Positions 25,788-33,476 of a stretch of DNA of 64,000 bases are shown here, in pieces. Position numbers and translations under genes: made by a program. The first letter of the stretch is position 1. Every line of letters begins with the position of its first letter. The stretch covers positions 27,934 to 91,933 of the forward strand of contig CAIVVT010000277.1 in assembly GCA_903909435.1 (NCBI GenBank). Reading direction: 5' to 3'. The notes below the pieces were generated by a model. It did no database searches and was not told the origin of the DNA. It was given only the letters and a program-made list of their open reading frames with translations. The DNA comes from an uncultured Acidobacteriia bacterium (GTDB lineage Bacteria; Acidobacteriota; Terriglobia; Bryobacterales; Bryobacteraceae).

Positions 25788-27965
25788 GTGCGAAACGCCT
25801 CATTGGCCGCTGCCGGCCTCATTGCGCTCGCGCTTGCAGGCGACTCGAGAGCAGGCGAGCTATCTGCCCAGGAGTCTCCAGTTACCATCCGCAGTTCGGC
25901 GCAGGAGGTGGCGCTGGATCTCGTAGTCCGCGACTCACACGGAAAGCTCGTCAAAAACCTGCGCCCCGGCGAAATCGAGGTCTATGAGGACGGCATCCGC
26001 CAGGAGGTTCGCAGCTTCCGATTGGTGGACGGCAGGCAGGTACTTCAGTCGCCCAACGGCGAAGCAGAAAAACGCACTCAGCAGGGGTTACATGGCACGC
26101 CGAACTCGCTGGCAGCGATCAACGTGGTTTGCATCGTCTATCACAAACTCGATGTGTTCACCAAAAAGTTCGCTTTGGATGCAGCCCAGGAGTTCCTCAG
26201 AACACAACTTCCGCCTGGCGCCTGGGTCGGCATCTTCAATCTGGATGCAGCGCTCACCACGCTGCACCCGTTCACCACGGATCTCACCAGCCTGATCAAG
26301 GCCGCGACTGAGGCCCCTGCCCAAACCAGCGCCGATTTCATGTCGACCGCCAACGAGGTCTTGAGCGCCTCTCCAACCGTAATCACCGTTGTGATGACGC
26401 AGTCGGGCGACCCGGCCAAGGGTGGCTCGATGGTCGCGACCGTAGATGTTTCTGGCGGTGCCCTCAATCAGGAAGCGATCACCGGAGCAGATGTCTCGGA
26501 TGAGTCAGCGCAGAAACTGCTGCGCGGTCAGCGCGCGACCGAACGGCGTCAATTCGGCTGGATCGAGGGTATGCGCCAGACCGATCAGATCTTCACCATG
26601 ATCGACGAACTAGGCAGACTCCCAGGGCGCAAAACCGTGCTGCTCTTCAGTTCCGGCTTGGCAACCACTGGCGATCCAGAACGATTCGATTCGATTCTGG
26701 CCAAGGCCCAGCGTGCGAGCATTACCCTCTACTCCATCGACGTGAACGGCCTTACCCAGAACTCGAATGTAGTGGCCGGTAACGCCGCGCTCCGGAACGC
26801 CAACGCGGCCGCGCGCGGCTCCAGCATGAAAGAGCGCATGCTCTCCGACGAGTATCTGCACGACGCCGTGCGAACAACCGATACTCAGGCGACGTTGAGA
26901 ACTCTGGCCGAAGGGACGGGCGGCTTTCTGATTGGCAGCACAAACGATATGCGCAAGCCGTTCCAGCAGGTTCTGGCCGACTTGGACACTCATTACGAGG
27001 TGGTCTACCACCCCTCATCCGTGATATTCGACGGCCGCTTCCGAAATATCGCGGTGAAGCCCACCCGGCTGGGTCTGTTAGTGCAAAGTCGCACCGGCTA
27101 CTATGCCATGCCCGCGCTTCCCCGTTCGTCCGGCTTGTTGCCATTCGAAGCGGCTTCGCTGGCCGCACTCGGGGCCAGTGCGCCGCCCCATGCGTTCGAA
27201 TTCAATTCAACCGCCCTGCGCTTCCGGCCTGGAGCCACCAGTTCGCAATGCTCAATCGCCTTCGAGTTGCCGACCCAGAACGTGGGGGCAACGCCCTTGC
27301 CCGAGTTGAAGCGGCATCGGGTCCACGTCTCGTTCTTCGCTTTGGTGAAAGACTCGAGCGGTCAGGTTGTGGACAAGTTGAGCCAGGATTCTCCCTACGA
27401 GGTTCCCGACGAGAATCTGGCGGCGTTGCGCGCCAACCCAATCAGCTTCAGCCGGACCATCGAACTACCTCCGGGCCGCTATACGGTGGAGAGTGCGGTG
27501 CTCGACCACGAGACGCATCGGGCCAGTACGTCGAGATTTGAATTCGAGAATCCGTCCCAGAATGGTGTTGCGCTCAGCAGTGTCGTCCTGGTGCGCCAGA
27601 TCGAACCGCTCACCGGCCCGTCTGGATCGAACAATCCGCTTGAGATTCAGGCCAGCGGCGGAGGTCGCCGCGTCGTACCTCGACTAACCACCACATTGGA
27701 GGCGGGATCGCACCCCAGAGTGTATTTTGTGGTCTACCCGGACGGTACCCAGTCCGAGAAGCCAAAGTTGCGCGTGGAGTTCCTGGTGAACGGGCGCGTG
27801 CTGGCAAACCGCATTTCAGAATTGGCTGCGGGGGACGCTTCGGGCGCCATCCCGCTGATCGCCGCAGCGGCCTTGCACTCCGGCGAGTGCGAACTGCGAA
27901 TTACGGCGCTTCAGGGTGGCGTCTCGTCGACTCAGAGCCTCAAGTACACGGTTCCGGGCCAGTGA
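25788..27965 (+). CDS. VWA domain-containing protein, acidobacterial type (V2)
   Basis: A 725-residue exported protein beginning at GTG 25788 with a signal peptide (ASLAAAGLIALALAGDSRAG). Domain order matches V1: LDLVVRDSHGKLVKNL...EDG, then the VWA core (NVVCIVYHKLDVFTKK; GRKTVLLFSSGLATTGDPER), then beta-sandwich segments (LPPGRYTVESAVLDHE). The DxSxS metal motif is missing, as in V1. Length and motif spacing show that V1 and V2 are paralogues of each other more than of V3 (42041-44368). It follows the HTH-like gene by 91 bases on the same strand and could be co-transcribed with it. Confidence 0.85.
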   Translation: MRNASLAAAGLIALALAGDSRAGELSAQESPVTIRSSAQEVALDLVVRDSHGKLVKNLRPGEIEVYEDGIRQEVRSFRLVDGRQVLQSPNGEAEKRTQQGLHGTPNSLAAINVVCIVYHKLDVFTKKFALDAAQEFLRTQLPPGAWVGIFNLDAALTTLHPFTTDLTSLIKAATEAPAQTSADFMSTANEVLSASPTVITVVMTQSGDPAKGGSMVATVDVSGGALNQEAITGADVSDESAQKLLRGQRATERRQFGWIEGMRQTDQIFTMIDELGRLPGRKTVLLFSSGLATTGDPERFDSILAKAQRASITLYSIDVNGLTQNSNVVAGNAALRNANAAARGSSMKERMLSDEYLHDAVRTTDTQATLRTLAEGTGGFLIGSTNDMRKPFQQVLADLDTHYEVVYHPSSVIFDGRFRNIAVKPTRLGLLVQSRTGYYAMPALPRSSGLLPFEAASLAALGASAPPHAFEFNSTALRFRPGATSSQCSIAFELPTQNVGATPLPELKRHRVHVSFFALVKDSSGQVVDKLSQDSPYEVPDENLAALRANPISFSRTIELPPGRYTVESAVLDHETHRASTSRFEFENPSQNGVALSSVVLVRQIEPLTGPSGSNNPLEIQASGGGRRVVPRLTTTLEAGSHPRVYFVVYPDGTQSEKPKLRVEFLVNGRVLANRISELAAGDASGAIPLIAAAALHSGECELRITALQGGVSSTQSLKYTVPGQ

Positions 27966-28030
27966 ACCTGCGGCGTTCGCCATAAAACACCCACCCACTC
28001 CAGCCAGGGCATCCGGGAACAAGCCAGCCT

Positions 28031-28690
28031 TCAGTCATGCAAAACCACGTTCAGCAATGAACTATGGATCTCCAGTCCACCGTTGTAGTGGATGAACCCG
28101 AGTTTGCGGAAGCGGTTCATGAAGTAGCTCACTCTTGAGCGCGTGGTGCCGATAATCTCGGCCAGCGTCTCCTGGCTGATCTTCGGAATAACTGCCTGCG
28201 GCGTGCCCTCCTTCCCGAAATTCGCCAGCAACAGCAGCACACGAGCCAACCTTTTCTCGCTGGAATTGAACAGCTGATCCACCAGATCCTCTTCGATCCG
28301 GATGTTTCGGGATAGCAGGTGTGCGACGAACAACTCGGAGAAGTCGGGTTGCTCGTGCAGCGTGCGGATCACCTCTGACTTCTCCAGTTTCATGATCGAG
28401 CACGCGGACATGGCAACCGCAGTCGCCATGCGCAGCGACTGCCCCGCCAGGCATCCTTCACCGAAGAAATCTCCGGCGCTCAGCAGCGCGACCACCGCTT
28501 CCTTCCCCTGCTTGGAAAGTACGGCGAGCTTAACCTTACCTTTGAGTATGTAGAAGATCGCATCCGCCGGATCGCCCTGCGCGAAAACCGTGGCATTCGC
28601 TTCGTAGTCCCCCAGTACCCGTCCACCGTTGGTCTTGGATAGGAATTCTTTGGGATCAAAAGCCGGTCTTGGCTTCATTTTCCGCCTCAT
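28031..28690 (-). CDS. Crp/Fnr family transcriptional regulator
   Basis: A 219-residue regulator. Residues about 30-115 form a cyclic-nucleotide-binding-type barrel (FAQGDPADAIFYILKGKVKL, SAGDFFGEGCLAG), and about 150-200 form a winged helix with recognition helix region SQETLAEIIGTTRSRVSYFMNRF. There is no N-terminal cysteine cluster, so it is not an Fe-S FNR-type sensor. The effector is unknown. Two ATGs (28690 and 28678) are possible; AGGCGG before the second slightly favours it, while the first keeps a basic leader. It converges with V2 and is divergent from the response regulator gene across 490 bases. Confidence 0.9.
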   Translation of the reverse strand: MRRKMKPRPAFDPKEFLSKTNGGRVLGDYEANATVFAQGDPADAIFYILKGKVKLAVLSKQGKEAVVALLSAGDFFGEGCLAGQSLRMATAVAMSACSIMKLEKSEVIRTLHEQPDFSELFVAHLLSRNIRIEEDLVDQLFNSSEKRLARVLLLLANFGKEGTPQAVIPKISQETLAEIIGTTRSRVSYFMNRFRKLGFIHYNGGLEIHSSLLNVVLHD

Positions 28691-29180
28691 ACGATGTGTG
28701 CACCCCTAGAGCGGTCAAAATTGATTGGTGCTGCGCCGGACCCGGGGCGGCAACTGCCTGGACCGGCGCCTTGCCCTGGGAATCCCGATCCTGGCGGCGA
28801 ACCCCAACCCAATCGTTTTTAAGCTTTTCTGTGCATGAAATCAAGCGAATAGCCGCATCATGCACCACCCGTGACCCGGACGGGAAACCACGACTGGTCG
28901 AGGGGCGTAGAGCCAACTCACCAGATATCCGGGCAAGATCCAATGAACTTGACGGTGAGCAATCCTGAACAGACAAGTAAAGTACAGAATTGATATGATC
29001 GGTTCGCCAGCTTGATTCCGGGGCCCGGAATCTACGTCGCTAATGCGTCGCCTAGTCCTCTGGAATCCCGGGCTGAGCGACTGCAAATGGCGCCCCCCGC
29101 ATCGGCGTATTGGCTCAGTATTTTGTCCTGCGAGCGATGCAGCGTTCGCACTGCGGGGTGAGTGTGGCAGGTGGGAACCG
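28691..29180. other. Divergent intergenic region with an extended -10
   Basis: 490 bases between the Crp/Fnr gene and the response regulator gene. TGATATGAT at 28991-28999 matches an extended -10 on the plus strand. Transcription from it would start near 29006 and could serve either the ATG at 29043 or that at 29181 of the receiver gene. Nothing else firm was found. Confidence 0.45.
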
Positions 29181-29651
29181 ATGAGTCCGGAGAATCACGG
29201 CAGCAAGCAGAATGACGGAGCCGACCAGTCCACCGAGTCGCTAGTGCCCGCGCGCCCGCACGAGCGGCGGCAGGTCATTCTTCTAGCGGAAGACGACGCG
29301 ATCTTTCGTAAACTCGTCACAGCATTGATGCAGCGGGATGGGTATTTGGTCCTCGCAGCCGCCGATGGGTGGGAAGGGCTGCAGCTTTCCCGTCAATTCC
29401 CCGGAGCGATCGACTTGCTGATCACGGACGTACAGATGCCCCGGCTCAACGGTATTGACCTGTGTGCTCATTTGTTCCGGGAGCGGCCGGCGATCCGGGT
29501 CTTGTTTGTTACGGGCGTGAACGTTAGCGAATTCGCCGTGCTGAATGCCGGTCTTCCGGTGCTCACCAAACCCATAAACGGGCTGGCTCTCCGCGCGAAA
29601 GTACGCGCAATCCTAGCGGAGCGAGTCCGTTCCGCCAACTCTTCGGAGTGA
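29181..29651 (+). CDS. Receiver-domain response regulator (CheY-like, no output domain)
   Basis: A 156-residue single-domain response regulator. The receiver begins at VILLAEDDA (acidic pocket about residues 37-39), the phospho-accepting Asp83 is in LITDVQMP, Thr111 in FVTG, and Lys130 in LTKP, so all signalling residues are present. The first 30 residues are a charged, probably disordered leader. An ATG at 29043 would add 46 residues with no recognisable feature; GTGGGA before 29181 favours the shorter form, though a candidate promoter at 28991 fits either. No histidine kinase is nearby, so its partner is elsewhere. Confidence 0.85.
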   Translation: MSPENHGSKQNDGADQSTESLVPARPHERRQVILLAEDDAIFRKLVTALMQRDGYLVLAAADGWEGLQLSRQFPGAIDLLITDVQMPRLNGIDLCAHLFRERPAIRVLFVTGVNVSEFAVLNAGLPVLTKPINGLALRAKVRAILAERVRSANSSE

Positions 29652-29733
29652 CCCCCCTGCAGTTGTCTGTACGCGGCCGTTCAACGGGCGCGGTGCCGGA
29701 TAGCCGGAAAGGCCGCCGCATTTTCCGCCGCAC

Positions 29734-30768
29734 TCAGTGCTTTCGGGCGATCAGCAGCAGCGTTCCGAAGATCACGACGGGGATTAGCGCCATCCCGACG
29801 TAGAACAGGGCTTGCTTGATCCAAGGGGCTTTGCGCTGCTTCCAGTCGCGCAGTTCCGCACGGTCGGAGCTAGACACCTGGTCAAGATGCTCCAGGTCCC
29901 AGGCGAATTCGTTGGCGGTTGAGTAGCGGTCCTGCGGTTCGCGCTCCATCGCGCGATAGATCACTTCCTGCAACTCAGGGGAGATTTCGGGGTTCAATTC
30001 GCGTGGCGGCACCGGGTGGTTCATCAACCGGTCGTTCATAATCGCAAACGGATTCGCTCCGGGAAAAGGCGTCGCTCCCGTGAGCATTTCGTACAACATG
30101 ACACCCAGCGAATAGATATCGCTGCGACCATCCCCGCGTTTGCCCTGAACCTGCTCCGGTGAGATGTAATCGGGAGTCCCCGCTATCTGCGAGAACTTCC
30201 CGAAAGTGAGCCGTCGCGCTCCAGCCTTGCCGGCAATGCCGAAGTCGATCAGCTTAATCCTGTCTTCGGCATCGATCATGATGTTCTCGGGTTTCAGATC
30301 CCGGTGCACCACGCCGTTGCGGTGGATGTAATCCAGCGCGTCGCAAACGGCGATGGTGATGGTGCGCGCACGGTCCATCGGCATTTTGCGGTTCTCAGAC
30401 ATCACCTTGCGCAGCAGGCGGCCTTCTACCCACTCCATGACCATGTACACGTGACCCGGCTCGCCGCTGTCCAGCACCTTCATGACGCCGGGGTGTTCCA
30501 GCCTTACGCCGATCTCAATTTCGCGCATGAAGCGATCAAACAGGACAGGGTCCGCTTCCATATCAGGATGGGGGATCTTCAGTGCTACGCGGCGGCCGTT
30601 GCGCATGTCGGTCGCTCGATAGATCGACGCCATCCCACTTCTCGCAACCAATTCCTCGGTGCGGTAATTGCCGAGTTGGTCGCCTGGGCGTAAGGTTGCC
30701 ATGGATAATACCGGAGTGGATATGGACGCGCCGGAGACAGGAGCCGCCAGACTAGAAGGACTCGCCAT
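29734..30768 (-). CDS. Serine/threonine protein kinase, tail-anchored
   Basis: A 344-residue Hanks-type kinase. GGAGGG four bases before the ATG at 30768 decides the start over the upstream ATG at 30840. A Ser/Pro-rich leader (1-28) precedes the kinase fold: Lys64 (VALKI), HRDLKPEN with catalytic Asp157, DFG at 175-177, and the activation segment ending GTPDYISPEQ. The glycine-rich loop is altered to ARSGMASIY, with two of its glycines replaced by Ala/Ser. A single membrane helix closes the protein (about 318-341), so the kinase faces the cytoplasm with no extracellular sensor. No substrate is visible nearby; the PP2C phosphatase 5 kb away could oppose it. Confidence 0.9.
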   Translation of the reverse strand: MASPSSLAAPVSGASISTPVLSMATLRPGDQLGNYRTEELVARSGMASIYRATDMRNGRRVALKIPHPDMEADPVLFDRFMREIEIGVRLEHPGVMKVLDSGEPGHVYMVMEWVEGRLLRKVMSENRKMPMDRARTITIAVCDALDYIHRNGVVHRDLKPENIMIDAEDRIKLIDFGIAGKAGARRLTFGKFSQIAGTPDYISPEQVQGKRGDGRSDIYSLGVMLYEMLTGATPFPGANPFAIMNDRLMNHPVPPRELNPEISPELQEVIYRAMEREPQDRYSTANEFAWDLEHLDQVSSSDRAELRDWKQRKAPWIKQALFYVGMALIPVVIFGTLLLIARKH

Positions 30769-30988
30769 AGTCCCTCCATCCACTTTCCCGGTTCCGAATA
30801 CCAATGCGCCGAACGCATATGGTATCACTGCCGCACTCATGGACGCCTTTCATCAATAGAATTCTAGCCGCCGCCACATAAGGAAGGCGTAAAGAAAGGG
30901 TCAGGATCGCATTTGGAAAAACGTCTTCTTCACATGGCCGGACGTCGCGCTTGCTGCCGGGTGTCCAGCCCCCCTCGCAGCACCCCGT

Positions 30989-31501
30989 CTAAGGCTCCTC
31001 CCCATCCCTCGGCGCGGCGCGAGAGGTCCTTTCCGGCCAATTCTGAATGACTTCAGGTGCAGGCCGGGAGGCGGCCGGTGCCGCCGGCTCCATGCGTTTC
31101 CTGATCCGTTTCTGAACCACTGCGATCTCTTTGGCCACGGCTTGGAGCGCCTTGGTGATCCGGCTCTGGATACGATCCAAGCTTCGGTTGAGGCTGCGTA
31201 TCTCCGTGTCCAGCGGTTCATCCAATGCCGGGTGAGGGAATCCCGCGCTGCGCAGGGCCGTCCGCACCTCAGCGAGGGTTTTGTTCCCCACCCCGCGCGC
31301 CGCCGACAGATCCGTGGCCAGCGTGTCGCGCAAAGTAGTGCACCCCAGGCTGTGGAGTGCATTTCTCGCCCGCAGCGAAAGCGGCAGGTCCTCGATGGGA
31401 GATTCGAGTACTGCAATCTTCTCTTCCGGCATCGCACTCAGAGCCGCGTCCAGCCGGGCGTCCACCTCGTACAATGATTGCGAGACTTGCGCTGGCGACA
31501 A
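30989..31501 (-). CDS. RNA polymerase alpha C-terminal-domain-like protein
   Basis: A 170-residue protein (TTG start at 31501; ATG at 31432 is an alternative). Residues about 33-88 (SPIEDLPLSLRARNALHSLG ... ARGVGNKTLAEVRTAL) carry the helix-hairpin-helix fold of the RpoA C-terminal domain, which binds UP-element DNA and activators. A coiled-coil-like helix follows (about 95-135), then a Pro/Ala-rich tail. The frame stays open and protein-like upstream of the TTG for 25 codons, encoding an HTH-like segment (FQEGLSEKGIGAAAGLSPAQ), but ends at a TAA (31577-31579) with no start codon. The gene may therefore be truncated at its 5' end by a nonsense change. Confidence 0.65.
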   Translation of the reverse strand: MSPAQVSQSLYEVDARLDAALSAMPEEKIAVLESPIEDLPLSLRARNALHSLGCTTLRDTLATDLSAARGVGNKTLAEVRTALRSAGFPHPALDEPLDTEIRSLNRSLDRIQSRITKALQAVAKEIAVVQKRIRKRMEPAAPAASRPAPEVIQNWPERTSRAAPRDGEEP

Positions 31502-31868
31502 ACCGGCGGCCGCACCGATGCCTTTTTCACTGAGACCCTCCTGAAAGTAAGCGGAGAAGATCGCCCAGCTTCTTTCTTAGATGGAATCGGGTCTCGAAGC
31601 GGGCCGCTTGCCGGCGTACTTGATGCGAAGTCGTTTGAGTCCCCGATCCACCTTAAGTCTCCGGTCTGCAACTGCCGCCCACCTTCCAGCCTGCTCGCTC
31701 GCCGCCGCTCAGGCGTCGGTCACGCCCAATTCTAAATAGCCAACCTTCAAACGGCTAATAGAAATAATTGATCGGTCAAATTAACATGCCGTTTCCGGCA
31801 AGAGACAACCGCGAATAGTCGCCCAGATTACGGACAAATTCTATGACTATTTTGGGAAACCACGTGGT
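31502..31868. other. Intergenic stretch, AT-rich on its right side
   Basis: 367 bases between the alpha-CTD-like gene and the Amt gene, both on the minus strand. The left part continues the reading frame of the alpha-CTD-like gene up to the TAA at 31577-31579. The right part (about 31737-31868) is clearly richer in A/T, contains AAACGGC/GCCGTTT inverted arms (31749-31755, 31788-31794) and ends in the palindrome at 31857-31870. Probably promoter territory for the alpha-CTD-like gene. Confidence 0.45.
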
Positions 31869-31870
31869 TT
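31857..31870. promoter_or_regulatory. Perfect 14-base palindrome with CACGTG core
   Basis: AAACCACGTGGTTT is its own reverse complement and overlaps the Amt stop codon. It has no loop, so it is unlikely to terminate transcription; it looks like a dimeric protein-binding site. Confidence 0.4.
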
Positions 31871-33203
31871 ATCTTGGCCGGAAGTCTTCGCGGTGAAGGA
31901 CGAATTCAGGGTAGGCGCCGGCGCCCAATTCGTGCAAGTCCAGACCGTGCGACTCACCGTCGCTGGAAACACGCTGCGGTGAGAACCGGTTCAGCAACAG
32001 ATTCAGCGCGTACGTCAGCGGCAGTACGAATCCAACCAGGGTCACCACACCCGCGAGCTGCGCGAGCCACTGGTTGGAATACCCGGCGCGCACTCCGTTC
32101 AGCACCAGGTCTCCAGGAATCTGCGCGAACATCGCCACCGAGAGCAACCCCCACAAACCGCCGACTGCGTGTACCGAAATCGAGCCCGCCGGGTCGTCAA
32201 CGCGTAGCCGCGCATCCAGCCACTCGACGCAGAAAGTCACCAGCACTCCGGCGATCGCGCCGATGAACACCGCAGCCGCGGGGCTGACGAATGCGCAGGC
32301 AGCGCTGCTTGAGACCAGACCGCCCGTCCATCCATTCGCGCACAGCGAAGCGTCTGGACGGCCAAAGCGGACGCGCGTGATGCAGGCCACGGCGAGTACA
32401 GCAGCGGCGGCGGAGAGCGTGGTATTGATCGCGACCAGGATCACTCTAGCGGGGGCGAGGCCAAGCAACAGCAGGCTGCCACCGGCGTTCAATCCGATCC
32501 ATCCGAGCCAAGTCAGGAAGCACGCCAGCAGCACCAGCACGGCATTGTGACCGGGTATCGCCGAGGGCATTCCGTCGGAGGAGTACTTGCCGTGGCGCGG
32601 ACCCAGAATCCACGCGATCGCCAAAGCGCTCAACCCGCCCACAGCCTGAATGACACCCGCGCCTCCAGCGTCCAGGCAGCCGAAACCCCAGCCCTGATTG
32701 ACGCCCAGTTGAGCCAGCCATCCGCCGCCCCATACCCAATGCGCGAACATCGGGTAGATCAAACCAGCCAAAATCGCAGTGGACGCGCAACTGGCGCCTA
32801 GTCGCCAGCGATCGTTGCCCGCTCCCAGAGGAATCAGCGCGGCGATACCTACGCTGAACAACTGCAGCCACGCTATCAATGCCGCTCTCGGCTGTCCAAA
32901 GGAGAGGCCGTGGAACAGAAACGGCTCGGCTCCAAGCCAGCTCCAGGACTTGCCCGCCAGCGTAACCGAGTGCGCTGATCCGCCGGCCACGCCTTGCCAC
33001 GACCACCCGCAGACGAAGTAAGTCAGCGCCGTGACGGCCAGCACGCACAGCGAGCCCAACATGGCGTGAGCGGCACTTCTGGAACGACCGAGTCCGGCGT
33101 TGATCAAGGCCAGACCCGCGGCCGCCAAAGGCACCAACAGAATCAGAGACGCGCACAAAGCCAGCGTAATATCAGACAACTCTGGGATTTGGGCCTGGGT
33201 CAT
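31869..33203 (-). CDS. Ammonium transporter (Amt) family protein with altered twin-His site
   Basis: A 444-residue integral membrane protein with about 11-12 helices. It aligns with AmtB through FAHWVWGGGWLA, then CLDAGGAGVIQAVGG, IGLNAGGS and RVDDPAGSISVHAVGGLWG. AmtB has DFAGGTVVH, whose last His (168) is one of two pore histidines; here that position is Gln, while Asp160 and the second pore His (in SVHAVGG) remain. Family members conduct ammonium as ammonia or sense it. The Gln could change selectivity or turn it into a sensor. No glnK gene is next to it, unlike most amt genes, although a glnD-like gene lies 3 kb away. Confidence 0.85.
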   Translation of the reverse strand: MTQAQIPELSDITLALCASLILLVPLAAAGLALINAGLGRSRSAAHAMLGSLCVLAVTALTYFVCGWSWQGVAGGSAHSVTLAGKSWSWLGAEPFLFHGLSFGQPRAALIAWLQLFSVGIAALIPLGAGNDRWRLGASCASTAILAGLIYPMFAHWVWGGGWLAQLGVNQGWGFGCLDAGGAGVIQAVGGLSALAIAWILGPRHGKYSSDGMPSAIPGHNAVLVLLACFLTWLGWIGLNAGGSLLLLGLAPARVILVAINTTLSAAAAVLAVACITRVRFGRPDASLCANGWTGGLVSSSAACAFVSPAAAVFIGAIAGVLVTFCVEWLDARLRVDDPAGSISVHAVGGLWGLLSVAMFAQIPGDLVLNGVRAGYSNQWLAQLAGVVTLVGFVLPLTYALNLLLNRFSPQRVSSDGESHGLDLHELGAGAYPEFVLHREDFRPR

Positions 33204-33476
33204 TTTGTCGCCTTGCGAAATGAGCTCGAAAGCGCGGCGCGGAGGGCATGCGCTCAGCCGTTGCGCTCAACACGCCTTTAAGGCCTTGAGAATAACGGGC
33301 CTTGCGTACATGGCGCAAGCACACCGCGACGAATTTTTAGATTGCGCCAATAAAAAATATCTATTTCCTCTCGTCAGCTAAAAGCGGTTAGACTCAACGC
33401 TATTCGAAGTGAACTAAAGGCCTGCCCCGTTCGCATCGCCCCCCTTCCACGCAATTTGCCCTTTAGGAGAGTTCCG
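33204..33476. promoter_or_regulatory. Divergent amt/permease control region with an inverted repeat
   Basis: 273 bases. Perfect 8-bp arms TGGCGCAA (33311-33318) and TTGCGCCA (33342-33349) flank a 23-base spacer and are followed by an AT-rich tract. TAGACT at 33389-33394 could be the -10 box of the plus-strand permease gene, giving an 80-base leader ending in AGGAGA (33465-33470). Confidence 0.45.
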
